DNA from: JAXGXJ01 sp963829545
Lineage (GTDB): Bacteria; Actinomycetota; Thermoleophilia; RBG-16-64-13
Direction of reading: 5' to 3'
DNA length: 64,000 nt
Assembly (NCBI GenBank): GCA_963829545.1
Contig: CAWHIX010000014.1
Coordinates: 1 to 64,000 of the forward strand
Below the pieces are notes generated by a model. It saw only the letters and a list, made by a program, of their open reading frames with translations. It was not told the DNA's origin and ran no database searches. The translations under genes were made by a program, and so were the position numbers. This document shows, in pieces, positions 45,385 through 55,109 of the stretch. How positions within the stretch are numbered: the first letter of the stretch is position 1; every line of letters starts with the position of its first letter.

Positions 45385-45737
45385 AAGCCGTACTTCTGGG
45401 CGAGGCGGACGAAGTCCTTGCGGTAGAGCAGCTTGACGCGCACGTCCGGATACTTCTCCCGCAGCTTGCGGACTTTGCGGTTCTTGACGGTCACGAGCGA
45501 TTGCTTCATCTCCGTCACCTCGATGAAGAGCTCCAAGTCGGGGAGGTAGAAGTCGGGGGTGAAGGCCTCGGTGATGTTGCCCTGCTCGTCCTGCTCCAAG
45601 ACGAAGGTGCGCGGCTCGTAGTCCCAGGCCAGTCGATAGTAGTCGAAAAGCTTGGCCGCCTCGAGCTCCGTCCGGGTGACGAACGTGGGTTCTTTGGTGC
45701 CCCGGTAGTAGGAGAAGGTGCCGGTCTCATCCATCAT
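45381..45737 (-). CDS. Small PD-(D/E)xK nuclease-like protein
   Basis: 118 residues. TPDFYLPDLELFIEVTEMK has the layout of the PD-(D/E)xK nuclease core (Asp, then E-x-T-E-x-K on the next strand), similar to Vsr/DUF559-type very short endonucleases but without their zinc cysteines. It begins MMDETGTFSYYRGTKEP. No membrane segment or signal. Overlap with hpt (ATGA) implies cotranslation. Its function is unknown; a conserved housekeeping role is possible because it is intact in an error-rich region. Confidence 0.6.
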   Translation of the reverse strand: MMDETGTFSYYRGTKEPTFVTRTELEAAKLFDYYRLAWDYEPRTFVLEQDEQGNITEAFTPDFYLPDLELFIEVTEMKQSLVTVKNRKVRKLREKYPDVRVKLLYRKDFVRLAQKYGL

Positions 45738-45806
45738 GGCGGGGATTCATTCTATCAGGCTTCACTTCTGTGGTAACGTACCCGTATTCCCGCTCCGGAG
45801 GCTGCT

Positions 45807-47138
45807 TTGACTCACACTCTCGTCTATCCCATAACCAGCTCCCACACGCCATCCGGCCACCTGGAGATCGGGGGGTGCGATGTGGTGGAGTTGGTCGACG
45901 CGTTGGGCAGCCCGCTACTCATCTACGACGAAGAGACGGTGCGCGACCAGTGCCGTCGCTACCTGGAGGCCTTCCGGCAGCATACCGACGACTTCGAGGT
46001 CGTCTATGCCAGCAAGGCCTTCTCCTCCGTTGCCCTCGACCAGCTGGTGTTGGAGGAGGGGCTCTCCATCGACGTGTCGTCGGGCGGCGAGTTCCACATA
46101 GCCAAGTGGCCGGCTTCCCGTCGGAACGCATCTTCTTTCACGGCAACAACAAGACCGAAGAGGAGCTCAAGTACGCCCTCTCTGTCGGTGTGGGGTACGT
46201 GGTGGTGGACAGCTTCCAGGAACTGGCCATGCTGGAGGAGCTTTCGGCGGAGCGAGGCGGGACCCAGAACATCCTCCTGCGCATCACTCCGGGCATCGAA
46301 GCGCACACGCATTCGTACATCCAGACTGGGCAGATCGATTCGAAGTTCGGCTTCGGCCTCACCGACGGAGTAGCTCTGCAGGCCATCCGGAAGGCGCAGG
46401 AGGCGCCTCATCTGGACTTGGTGGGCCTCCACGCTCACATCGGCAGCCAGATCTTCCAGCTCGATGGCTTTCGCAAGGCCATCGACATCTTGGTGAAGCT
46501 GATCGGCAAGGCTCATAGCGAGCTGGGTTTCTCCTGCCGCTGCCTCAACATCGGGGGAGGTCTGGGTATCCGCTACACGGACGAAGACATCCCCTCGTCC
46601 ATCGCCGACTACGTGGCCGTCAAAGTGGAGGGCGTGCGCGAGGAGATGGGCGCGCTGGGTCTGCCCATGCCCCGGGTCCTCATCGAGCCCGGGCGGTCCA
46701 TCGTGGGCAAGGCGGGTGTGACGGCCTATAGGGTGGGTACCATCAAGGAGGTCCCCGGAGTGCGCACCTACGTGAGCGTGGACGGTGGCATGAGCGACAA
46801 CATCAGACCCATGCTGTACGAGGCCCATTACCAGGGGCTGCTGGCCAACAAGGTCGATGCCCCGGCCGACACGGTCGTCACCGTTGCCGGCAAGCATTGC
46901 GAGAGCGGCGACATCCTCATGCGCGACACCGTCATCGCCCGTCCCGAACCGGGAGACATCCTGGTCATGGCCGCCACGGGTGCCTACTGTTATTCCATGG
47001 CCTCCAACTACAACGGGAGCTGCAGGCCGGCGGTGGTCCTGGTCAAGGAACGGACGCTCGCGGGTCATCATCGAGCGGGAAAGCTACGCAGACCTGGTGG
47101 CAAGACACCATCCACTACAAGAGCAGGGGGAAGCATGA
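45807..47138 (+). CDS. lysA: Diaminopimelate decarboxylase, frameshifted
   Basis: PLP enzyme making lysine from meso-diaminopimelate. Start is a TTG with GGAGG upstream. The PLP lysine is K70 in VVYASKAF. HIGSQIFQLDGF, LNIGGGLGIRY, the second-subunit CESGD and GAYCYSMASNYN all match LysA. Indels lie near 46115 and 47060; the corrected C-terminus ends LQEQGEA at 47138, overlapping the hom start (ATGA). With hom and thrC it forms the aspartate-family operon. Confidence 0.95.
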
Positions 47139-48392
47139 GCGGGGAACGCGTCGTGCGAGTGGGCCTGCTGGGCTTCGGCACGATCGGGTCCAGCGTCTAT
47201 CGCCTCATCCAGAAGGAGCATGACGAGATCCTCGCAGGCACCGGAGTCGACCTCCAGGTGGCGAAGGTTCTCGAGATCGATCAGGGCAAGATACCCGCCG
47301 ACGTTGCGCCCGGCGTCTTCACCGGCGACTTCGCGGATATCGTGAACGACCCGTCCATCGAGATCGTGGTGGAAGTCATCGGCGGCACCGGCGTCGCCTT
47401 CACCTTCGTCGACGAGGCGCTGCGCAAGGGCAAGAACGTGGTGACGGCCAACAAGCAACTGCTCGCCTGCGCGGGGCGAGGCCCTGTTCACGCTGGCGCG
47501 CGACGAGCGCCGCCACCTGCGCTTCGAAGCCTCGGTCGCCGGCGCCATCCCCATAATCAAGGTGATGCGCGAAAGCATGATCGCCGCCGAGGTGCACACG
47601 GTGTACGGCATCGTGAACGGCACCACCAACTACATCCTCACCCGGATGTACCACGAGGAGGGCGACTACGCCGACATCCTGGCCGAAGCGCAGAGGCTGG
47701 GGTACGCCGAAGCCGACCCGACCGCGGACGTGGGCGGGGCAGACGCGGCAGCGAAGATGGCCATCCTGGCGTCGATCGCCTTCCACTCGCGGGTGACGCT
47801 GGGCGACGTGGTCTGCGAGGGTATCGAGGACATCACCCTCGAGGACATGCGTTACGCCAAGAGTCTGGGCTTCGTGGTCAAGCTCATCGGCGCCGCCCGG
47901 CTGATCGACGGCCGGGTGAGCGTGCGCGTGTTCCCCGCCCTGCTTCCGCTGGACCACCCCCTGGCGTCCATCAGCGGCTCCAACAACGCCGTGTTCGTGC
48001 AGGGCGACGCCATCGGCGAGATCATGCTCATGGGCCCGGGGGCGGGCGGCGTGCCCACGGCCACGGCCGTGGTCAGCGACATCGTCTCCATCGCCAACAC
48101 CAAGGACGTCGGCTTCCTGCAGAGTTGCTCCTGCTACCCCAGGCTGGGCTTCTATCCGGCGGCGCAGGTGGAGTCGGCCTTCTACATCAAATGAACGTGG
48201 AGGACCGCTCCGGGGTACTGGCCCAGATCGCCTCCGTCTTCGGCGGGCACGGCGTGTCGATAGCCGGATGATCCAGAAGGGCAGGGGCGACGAGGCCGAG
48301 CTGGTGCTCATCACCCATCCCACGCCCGAGGACAGCTTCCACGCGGCCGTGAAGAGGCTGGGCGCCTTGCCGTGCGCAAGGGGAGCCCATGA
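47135..48392 (+). CDS. hom: Homoserine dehydrogenase, frameshifted
   Basis: NAD(P)-dependent reduction of aspartate semialdehyde. ATG with AGGGGGA upstream. VRVGLLGFGTIGSSVYRLI is the Rossmann start. VVTANKQLLA, the catalytic region VYGIVNGTTNYILTRMYHEE and AEADPTADVGGADAAAKMAI follow. A C-terminal ACT domain begins FYIKMNVEDRSGVLAQIASV and continues MIQKGRGDEAELVLITHPTP in a further frame. At least four indels (near 47475, 48192, 48267 and 48360) are needed to read through. The end at 48392 overlaps the thrC ATG. Confidence 0.93.
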
Positions 48393-49483
48393 CCCTGCGG
48401 GTGCTGAGAGGCCGCCGCGGACAGGCGGCCTACGGGGTGATCGAGAGCTATCGGGAGCATCTGCCCGTGAGCCGGGCACCCTGCCCGTCGACGCTGGGCG
48501 AGGGCGGCACCCCCTGATTCCGGCAGCGGCTGGCTGACCGGGAACTGGGCCTGCGACGTCTACCTCAAGTACGAGGGGCTAACCCGACGGGCTCGTTCAA
48601 GGACCGCGGCATGACCATGGCCATCACCAAGGCCGTGGAGGAGGGCGCGACGGCCGTCATCTGCGCCTCCACGGGCAACACCTCGGCTTCGGCCGCCGCC
48701 TACGCCGCGCGGGCCGGGCATGCGCTGCGTGGTGCTCATCCCCGAGGGCAAGATCGCCCTGGGCAAGCTGGCCCAGGCCCTGATCCACGGCGCCCAGGTG
48801 GTGGCCATCGACGGCAACTTCGACGACGCGCTGGACGTCGTGCAGCGAGATCTCGGCCGAGCGCCCCATCACCCTGGTCAACTCGGTCAACCCCTACCGC
48901 ATCGAGGGGCAGAAGACCGGCGCCTTCGAGATCTGTCGACGGCCTGGGCGACGCCCCCGACCATGCTCGTGCATCCCCGTGGGCAACGCCGGCAACATCA
49001 CCGCCTACTGGAAGGGCTTCGGGAGTACGACGCGCAGGGCGCAGGCCCAGCGCCTGCCGAGCATGTTGGGCTTCCAGGCCGCCGGCGCGGCGCCCCTCGT
49101 GCGCGGCGCACCGGTGGCCAAGCCCGAGACCGTCGCCACGGCCATCCGCATCGGCAATCCGGCCCGCGGGAGAGGAAGCCGCTGGCCGCCGCGCGGCGAG
49201 TCGGGCGGGCGTGATCGCGACGGTCACCGACGACGAGATCCTGGCGGCTCAGCGGCTGCTCGCGGCCGAGGAGGGCGTCTTCTGCGAGCCGGCCTCGGCG
49301 GCCAGTATCGCCGGGCTTCTCAAGTATCGGGACATGGGTATACCTACCGGCGACACGGTGGTGGCAGTCCTGACCGGCCACGGCCTCAAAGACCCGCAGA
49401 CCGCTATCGACCAGTCGCCCCCCATCGTGCATTGCCCGGCGGATCTCGCGGCCGTCGAGCGGTTGATCGCCGCACGGGAGTAG
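48389..49483 (+). CDS. thrC: Threonine synthase, heavily frameshifted
   Basis: PLP enzyme converting O-phosphohomoserine to threonine. ATG with AAGGGGA upstream. Segments in varying frames: GEGGTPLIPA, the PLP motif NPTGSFKDRGM (near 48585), ASTGNTSASAAAYAARAGM, CVVLIPEGKIALGKLAQ, ITLVNSVNPYRIEGQKTGAF, the phosphate loop PVGNAGNITAYWKGF and GVFCEPASAASIAGLLKYRD. At least eight corrections are needed, the densest damage in the window together with hyuA. thrB, usually next, is absent; a metallophosphoesterase gene follows instead. Confidence 0.92.
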
Positions 49484-49485
49484 GA

Positions 49486-49521
49486 CCTGCTGTTGCAGGC
49501 GTCGCCCCGCGGGGCGACGCC
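49486..49521. terminator. Double hairpin after thrC
   Basis: CCTGC-tgtt-GCAGG (49486-49499) is followed by a 24-base perfect palindrome centred between 49509 and 49510 (49498-49521). No T tract follows. It ends the lysA-hom-thrC transcript or attenuates read-through into the next operon. Confidence 0.6.
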
Positions 49522-49550
49522 CTGGTGCGCATCCTGAAAAGGAAGTCGAC

Positions 49551-50363
49551 ATGGACGACCACGACCGCTCTTGTACGATCGCTCACCTTTCCGACCTGCA
49601 TCTAGGGTCACAGTACTTCGTACCCAACCTGCTCGATAGGGCCCTCGTTGAGGTCAACGACCTGCAGCCGGACATCGTCGTCATCACCGGCGACCTGACC
49701 GCTATGGGCTACCGGCAGGAGTTCAGGTCGGCCCGGGAGTACCTCGACCGGCTTTCCTGCCCCGACGTCCTCGTCATACCGGGAAACCACGACAGTCGTA
49801 ACGTGGGCTACGCGCACTTCGAGCGCTTGTTCGCCACCCGGGAACCGGTCATACGCAAGAACGGCGTGACCATCGTGGGGGTCGATTCCACCGAACCCGA
49901 CCTCGACTATGGGCGCATAGGCCGGCACCGCTATCCGTGGATACGGGAATGTTTCGCGGAGGAGCCCGACAACTTCAAGATCTTCACCCTGCACCACCAT
50001 CTTCTGCCCATCCCCGGGACGGGCAGGGAGCGGAACATCGTCAACGATGCGGGCGACGTTCTTGAGGTGCTCATCGACAGCGGCGTGGAGTTGGTGTTGT
50101 CCGGGCACAAGCACGTTCCGTATTCCTGGCGTCTTGAGGACATGTTCGTGGTCAACGCCGGCACGGTGGCGACCCTGCGCCTGCGCGGTGACACGAAGCC
50201 CTGCTATAACGTGGTCGAGATCAAGGGGAATCGCGTGGTCATCACGCGCAACTACCCGTTCCACGGGGGTGAGGTCATCGTGGAGTTCGACGCCGGGACG
50301 AGCAGCTACGTCAAGCGTCAGACGGGTATCGGCCTGGCGACGGAGCCGTCCCCAGACCAATGA
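49551..50363 (+). CDS. Calcineurin-like metallophosphoesterase
   Basis: 270 residues. All dinuclear-metal motifs are present: HLSDLHLGS, VVITGDLTAMG, VIPGNHDSRN, TLHHHLLPIP and LVLSGHKHVP. The layout is that of CpdA-like cyclic-nucleotide phosphodiesterases. No signal peptide, so cytosolic. GGAAG precedes the ATG. The stop overlaps the start of the cyclic 2,3-diphosphoglycerate synthetase gene (ATGA). This coupling makes a role in turning over cyclic 2,3-DPG, itself a cyclic phosphate ester, an attractive but untested idea. Confidence 0.85.
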   Translation: MDDHDRSCTIAHLSDLHLGSQYFVPNLLDRALVEVNDLQPDIVVITGDLTAMGYRQEFRSAREYLDRLSCPDVLVIPGNHDSRNVGYAHFERLFATREPVIRKNGVTIVGVDSTEPDLDYGRIGRHRYPWIRECFAEEPDNFKIFTLHHHLLPIPGTGRERNIVNDAGDVLEVLIDSGVELVLSGHKHVPYSWRLEDMFVVNAGTVATLRLRGDTKPCYNVVEIKGNRVVITRNYPFHGGEVIVEFDAGTSSYVKRQTGIGLATEPSPDQ

Positions 50364-51751
50364 GGCCGACCGCCGTCGCTCTCATCGACGGGGAGCACTA
50401 TCCTCCGGTAGTGGTGGAAGCGCTCGCCCGAGCGGGCGAGCGCTTCGCGTTCGTTGCCGCCCTCTTCCTGGGTGGGACCGAGAAGATCGCGGGCGGGGAG
50501 TTGGCCTCGGAGGCCGAAGCACTCTACGGGCTGCCCGTGGTGTTCGACTCCGAGCAGACGAGAGGATTGGACCGGGTCATCTCCCTTTATCGCCCCGAGG
50601 TGGTCGTTGACCTCAGTGACGAACCGGTGCTAGGATACGTAGAGCGTTTCCGGCTCATCAGCCACAGTCTGGCGCGAAACGTCATCTACGTAGGCTCCGA
50701 TTTCCAATTCAGTCCGCCCAGCGGTCTCCGTCTATGCTCCTGTCCCTCTCTCTCCATCATCGGAACTGCGAAGCGAGTGGGGAAGACGGCGCTCAGCGGG
50801 TATGTCGCTCGGACCTTGGAGGAGACGACCGGGGGCGCGGAAGAAGGGTCTCCGGGTGTGGTCGTAGTGGCAATGGGCCGTGGAGGGCCGGAGAGGCCGG
50901 AGCTCATCGACGGTCGGGGGGCCGGGCTCAGCGCATCAGACCTGCTTCGCTGGAGCCGGCAGGGCAGGCACGCTGCTTCCGATCACTTCGAAGACGCAGT
51001 CCTGAGCCGGGTGATGACCGTCGGTTGCCGCCGCTGCGGTGGAGGCATGGCGGGCGAGCCCTTCGTCTCCAACGTTGCAGAAGGTGCCGCGTTGGCCGAG
51101 GCGCTGAACCCGGGCTTGGTCATCTTCGAAGGGAGTGGGGCGGCCGTGCCCCCGGTGCCTACCGACGCGCGGCTGCTGGTGGCTGGGGCCCACCAGCCCC
51201 TGGAATACGTGGCGGGGTACCTGGGCACCTATCGCGTCCTTACCAGCGACGCCTTGGTCCTCACAATGGCCGAAGAACCGATGGCGACACGAGAGAAAGT
51301 GGAAGCGATCATCCAGGCAGCGAGGGACATGAGAATCGAGCCCACGATGGTGGTTCCGGTGGTCTTCCGGCCCCGCCCTGCGGCTCCGGTCATGGGTCGG
51401 AGGACGGCTTTCTTCTCGACTGCGCCCGCGGTCCTGCAACACTCGCTGCGACGCCACCTCGAGGAACGTTACGAGTGCCGCGTAGAGATGATGTCGTCGA
51501 ATCTCTCCGATCGCACTGCTCTGCGAGCCGACTTGGAGAGACCGGAGATGGCGCTGGTCGACACCGTGATGACCGAGATCAAGGCGGCGGCCATAGATGT
51601 GGTCGCCGAAGCGGCCGAGGCGCGAGGGTTGGAACTCGTGTTCGTCGACAACATCCCCCAGGAGGTTGCTCCCGCGCACGAGGGTGCCCTCGCGCAGGTG
51701 GTCGACGCCCTGGCCGATCTGGCTCAGGAACGATTCAGAGGACGGGGTTGA
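50360..51751 (+). CDS. cpgS: Cyclic 2,3-diphosphoglycerate synthetase
   Basis: The archaeal enzyme uses ATP to close 2,3-diphosphoglycerate into cyclic 2,3-DPG, a thermoprotectant and phosphate store in methanogens. The 463-residue product matches the Methanothermus fervidus enzyme (about 460) along its whole length: LIDGEHYPPVV, FLGGTEKI, VVVDLSDEPVLGYVERFRL, the P-loop-like GTAKRVGKT (residues 135-143), VVAMGRGGPERPE, GRHAASDHFEDAVLSRVMTV, GCRRCGGGMAGEPF, EGSGAAVPPV and MAEEPMA. The C-terminal TEIKAAAIDVV and FVDNIPQEV blocks are also kept. Intact. It is translationally coupled to the metallophosphoesterase upstream and followed after 3 bases by 2-phosphoglycerate kinase, which makes its substrate. 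Confidence 0.92.
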   Translation: MRPTAVALIDGEHYPPVVVEALARAGERFAFVAALFLGGTEKIAGGELASEAEALYGLPVVFDSEQTRGLDRVISLYRPEVVVDLSDEPVLGYVERFRLISHSLARNVIYVGSDFQFSPPSGLRLCSCPSLSIIGTAKRVGKTALSGYVARTLEETTGGAEEGSPGVVVVAMGRGGPERPELIDGRGAGLSASDLLRWSRQGRHAASDHFEDAVLSRVMTVGCRRCGGGMAGEPFVSNVAEGAALAEALNPGLVIFEGSGAAVPPVPTDARLLVAGAHQPLEYVAGYLGTYRVLTSDALVLTMAEEPMATREKVEAIIQAARDMRIEPTMVVPVVFRPRPAAPVMGRRTAFFSTAPAVLQHSLRRHLEERYECRVEMMSSNLSDRTALRADLERPEMALVDTVMTEIKAAAIDVVAEAAEARGLELVFVDNIPQEVAPAHEGALAQVVDALADLAQERFRGRG

Positions 51752-51754
51752 CGC

Positions 51755-52723
51755 GTGACGACCGGCGAAGGAAGGCGACGCGATCGGAGCCAGCGCTCGC
51801 ACGGCCAACTGATCATGTTGGTGAGCGAGGGGCACGCGGTCCCCTTCTCCAAAGGGATCCTTGCGACCACGCTCACCGCTACCGGCCTGCGCCCCGAGCG
51901 GGCCTTCACCGTGGCCTTGGACGTGGAATGGCAACTCCTCGGGGAGAAGGACCACGAGGTGACTGTCGAACGGTTGCGCCACATGGTCGAGGTGGCTCTG
52001 GCCGAGGTCGAGGGTCAACTGTACGTGGAGCGATATCGCAAATGGGACCGTCTTGGCAAAGAGGACCGGCCGGTGATCATCCTGGTGGGAGGCGCGACCG
52101 GGGTGGGCAAGAGCACTCTAGCCACGCAGCTGATGGAGCGTCTGGGCCTGGTGAGGCTCATCTCCACCGACACGATACGCGAGGTGATGAGGGCCTTCTT
52201 CTCGCGCAGCCTCATGCCGGCCATCCACTACTCATCGTACGACGCCGACCGGGCTGTGCGCATCCCCCTCGGGGAGGGACTGGATTCGCATGTGGCCGGC
52301 TTCATGGAGCAGATGGAGATGGTGAACGTGGGACTGCAGGCGGTGCTCGCCCGGGCCATCAAGGAGCGCACCAGCATGGTGATCGAGGGAGTGCATATAG
52401 TCCCCGGCATGATGACGGCGCAGGACCTCTCACTCAAGGAAGCGCTCATTTTACCCATGGTCGTTACAGTCGCCGACCCGGACCTGCACCGGGGGCATTT
52501 CCTGGTGAGGGAGCGAGAGACCTCCGGGCGACGCGCGGTGATGCGGTATCTCAAGGGTTTCGAAGACATACGGAAGATCCAGGACTTCATCGTGCAGCGG
52601 GCCCAGGCGGAGGGCACGCTCATAGTGGACAACGTGAGCATCGACGACGCGGTGGGCACGGTCGTGGAAGCTCTCTACGACCTTATCGAGAGGACCGAGG
52701 GGCAGGCTGATGGCAAAGACTGA
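51755..52723 (+). CDS. 2-phosphoglycerate kinase
   Basis: Phosphorylates 2-phosphoglycerate to 2,3-diphosphoglycerate, the substrate of the preceding enzyme. An N-terminal ATP-cone-like domain (VSEGHAVPFSKGILATTLTA to about residue 95) and a kinase domain are the architecture of methanogen 2PGK. Walker A is GGATGVGKS at residues 112-120, followed by LISTDTIREVMR. MVIEGVHIVPGMM is another family block. The GTG start follows the cpgS stop by 3 bases; the 3' end overlaps glpX by 14 bases. 322 residues, intact. Confidence 0.88.
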   Translation: MTTGEGRRRDRSQRSHGQLIMLVSEGHAVPFSKGILATTLTATGLRPERAFTVALDVEWQLLGEKDHEVTVERLRHMVEVALAEVEGQLYVERYRKWDRLGKEDRPVIILVGGATGVGKSTLATQLMERLGLVRLISTDTIREVMRAFFSRSLMPAIHYSSYDADRAVRIPLGEGLDSHVAGFMEQMEMVNVGLQAVLARAIKERTSMVIEGVHIVPGMMTAQDLSLKEALILPMVVTVADPDLHRGHFLVRERETSGRRAVMRYLKGFEDIRKIQDFIVQRAQAEGTLIVDNVSIDDAVGTVVEALYDLIERTEGQADGKD

Positions 52724-53739
52724 GGAGATGTGCGCGTGCAACCGCTTCGTGCCGGTGACGGAGGCCGCGGCTCTGGCCGCAGCGGAGTGGATCGGGCGGG
52801 GAGACGGTTTGGCGGCGGACCAGGCCGCGCGCGACGCCATGGCGGCTGCGCTGGTGGGCCTGAGCTTCGACACCCGGGTGGTGGCGGGACGGATGGTATT
52901 CGGTCTGGCCGATCAGGCGGACACCGCCCCGACCCCGGGAAGTGAGGCGGACGTCGCCACGGCCGACGCTGTGGCCGACGCGTGCGAGGGCACCTCGGGC
53001 CGTTGGGACCTGGCGGTGGCTCCACTGGAGGGCCACGAAGCTCTGGCGCGCGGCCGGGAGGGCGCCCTGGCCATGCTGGCTGCCGGTCCTCCGGGTAGCA
53101 TCATGGCCGTTCCCGAGATGTACATGCAGAAGATGGTCGTGTCCGGAGCGGCTGCGGCGGCCGTGGACATGAACGGTCCCGTGGCCGAGACCGTCCGCGG
53201 ACTCGCGAGCGCTCTCGGCAAGGATGTCGGCGATCTCACCGTGGCTGTCCTGGACCGGTCCCGCCACGAGGACCTCATCGCCCAACTGAAGGGCTCGGGC
53301 GCGCGGTTGAAGCTCATCGAGGACGGGGACGTGTCGGCCAGTCTTGCCGCCGCCATCCCCGACACGGGCATCGACATGTCCATAGGCATCGGGGGGTCGA
53401 CGGAGGGCATCATCACCGCGGCCGCCCTACGCTGTCTCGGGGGTGCCATGCAGGCCCGCTTCTGGCCGGTCTCGCGTTACCAGGTGGACACGGTGCGGGC
53501 CTTGGGGATCGAAGACGTGGAGGCCCTGCTGAGAACAGAGCGATATGGCCGGCGAGAACGTGCTGGTGGCCGTGACGGCCGTGACCACGGGGCGCTTTCT
53601 CCGCGGCGTCGAGATGCGTTCCGACGGCGTCCGCACCGAGACCCTCACCATGTGCTCGCGCTGCAACAAGATCAGCCTAGTGAAAACCATCCATCGCCAA
53701 GACGACGAACAACCTACACCGTCCCTGTGGACGCTATGA
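52710..53739 (+). CDS. glpX: Class II fructose-1,6-bisphosphatase, one frameshift
   Basis: Gluconeogenic phosphatase. VTEAAALAAAEWIGRGDGLA with AADQAARDAM at the N-terminus, LAVAPLEGHEALARGREGAL (the DPLEGT metal region, here APLEGH), VAVLDRSRHEDLI, LIEDGDVSASLAAAIPDTGI and GIGGSTEGIITAAALRCLGG are all GlpX blocks. Asp in DPLEGT and Glu in the usual GEGE loop are replaced (FGLADQADTAP), so the metal site is not canonical. An indel near 53540 shifts the frame; the corrected end reads NVLVAVTAVTTGRFLRGVEM to 53739, with cysteines in MCSRCNKISLV. Position after 2PGK ties it to the triose-phosphate/2,3-DPG operon. Confidence 0.85.
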
Positions 53740-53758
53740 AGGAGATCAGGAAAGAAGA

Positions 53759-55081
53759 ATGGACGTGAACGACAACGGAGATACCAGGAACGAGCCGCTC
53801 ACTACCGATGCGGCCCCCAAGGAAAGAAAGACGGCCATAGCGGAACTGGAGCCCAAGCTGCTCTCCGACCTGCACATGGTCGCGGGAGAGTTGGGCATAA
53901 AGAACTTCCGCAAGTACTCCAAGCAGGATCTGATCATGAAGATCCTGAACGAGCAGGCCCAGGATAGAGGTCTGCAGTTCAGGACGGGCCTGCTGGACGT
54001 GCTGCCCGACGGATACGGCTTCCTGCGCACGCAGGGCTACACCCAGTCCGACTCCGACATCTACGTGTCGCTGTCGCAGATCCGCCGTTTCAAGCTGCGC
54101 CGCGGCGACGAGATCAACGGGCAGGTCCGCACGCCGCGCGACAACGAGAAGTACCACGCGTTGCTCAAGATACAGTCGGTCAACGGCATCGATCCCGAGC
54201 AGGCGCGCCATCGGCCCACGTTCGACTCGCTTACGCCGCTGTATCCCGACGAGCGCCTGCGCTTGGAGACGACCTCCGATAAGGTGTCGGCCCGGGTGAT
54301 GGACCTTCTGTGTCCCATCGGCAAGGGCCAGCGGGGACTCATCGTGTCTCCGCCCAAGGCGGGCAAGACCACCATCCTCAAGGACATCGCCAACGCCATC
54401 GCCACCAACAACCCCGAAGTGCATCTGCTGGTGCTGCTGGTGGACGAGCGGCCGGAGGAAGTCACCGACATGGAGCGCACGGTCATCGGCGAGGTGGTCA
54501 GCTCCACCTTCGACCAGCCGGGCGAGAACCACGTGCAGGTCACCGAACTGGTGCTGGAGCGCGTGAAGCGTCTGGTGGAAGTGGGCAAGGACGTGGTGGT
54601 GCTGCTCGACTCCATCACGCGCATGGCCCGCGCCTACAACCTGCAGGCACCGGCCAGCGGCCGCATCCTCTCCGGCGGGGTGGACTCCACCGCGCTCTAT
54701 CCGCCCAAGAAGTTCTTCGGCGCCGCGCGCAACATCGAAGAGGGCGGCTCGCTGACCATCCTGGCCACGGCGCTGGTGGAGACCGGTTCGCGCATGGACG
54801 AGGTCATCTTCGAGGAGTTCAAGGGTACGGGCAACTGGGAGGTGCGTCTGACCCGGCAGTTGGCCAACAAGCGCGTCTTTCCCGCCATCGACATCGAGAA
54901 CTCCGGCACGCGCAAGGAAGAGCTGCTCATGGAGCCGGACGAGGCCAAGGTGGTTTGGAAGCTGCGCGCGGTCCTGCACGCGCTGGATCCCACCGCCGCC
55001 ATCGACCTGCTCATCAGCAAGGTGAAGGAGACCAAGTCCAACACCGAGTTCCTCGAATCGATGCGGAAGAACTCCCGGTAG
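53759..55081 (+). CDS. rho: Transcription termination factor Rho
   Basis: Hexameric RNA helicase. Residues 25-70 are the helical Rho N-domain; 75-135 the cold-shock RNA-binding domain (GLLDVLPDGYGFLRTQGY). Walker A is SPPKAGKTT (197-205), Walker B VVVLLDSITRMARAYN, and the R-loop LSGGVDSTALYPPKKFFGAA. GTGNWEVRL replaces the usual GTGNMEL. Length 440 residues: the long Arg/Asp/Asn-rich insertion of high-GC actinobacterial Rho (for example Streptomyces) is absent. Ribosome site GGAAAGAA. Intact. Confidence 0.97.
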   Translation: MDVNDNGDTRNEPLTTDAAPKERKTAIAELEPKLLSDLHMVAGELGIKNFRKYSKQDLIMKILNEQAQDRGLQFRTGLLDVLPDGYGFLRTQGYTQSDSDIYVSLSQIRRFKLRRGDEINGQVRTPRDNEKYHALLKIQSVNGIDPEQARHRPTFDSLTPLYPDERLRLETTSDKVSARVMDLLCPIGKGQRGLIVSPPKAGKTTILKDIANAIATNNPEVHLLVLLVDERPEEVTDMERTVIGEVVSSTFDQPGENHVQVTELVLERVKRLVEVGKDVVVLLDSITRMARAYNLQAPASGRILSGGVDSTALYPPKKFFGAARNIEEGGSLTILATALVETGSRMDEVIFEEFKGTGNWEVRLTRQLANKRVFPAIDIENSGTRKEELLMEPDEAKVVWKLRAVLHALDPTAAIDLLISKVKETKSNTEFLESMRKNSR

Positions 55082-55109
55082 CGCCGGCCGGACGGGAGCC
55101 TCGACCTCT

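Noticed and set aside
47135..49483. Programmed frameshifting or stop read-through in hom and thrC
   Set aside because: There are too many shifts of both signs with no slippery heptamer or common structure; errors fit better.
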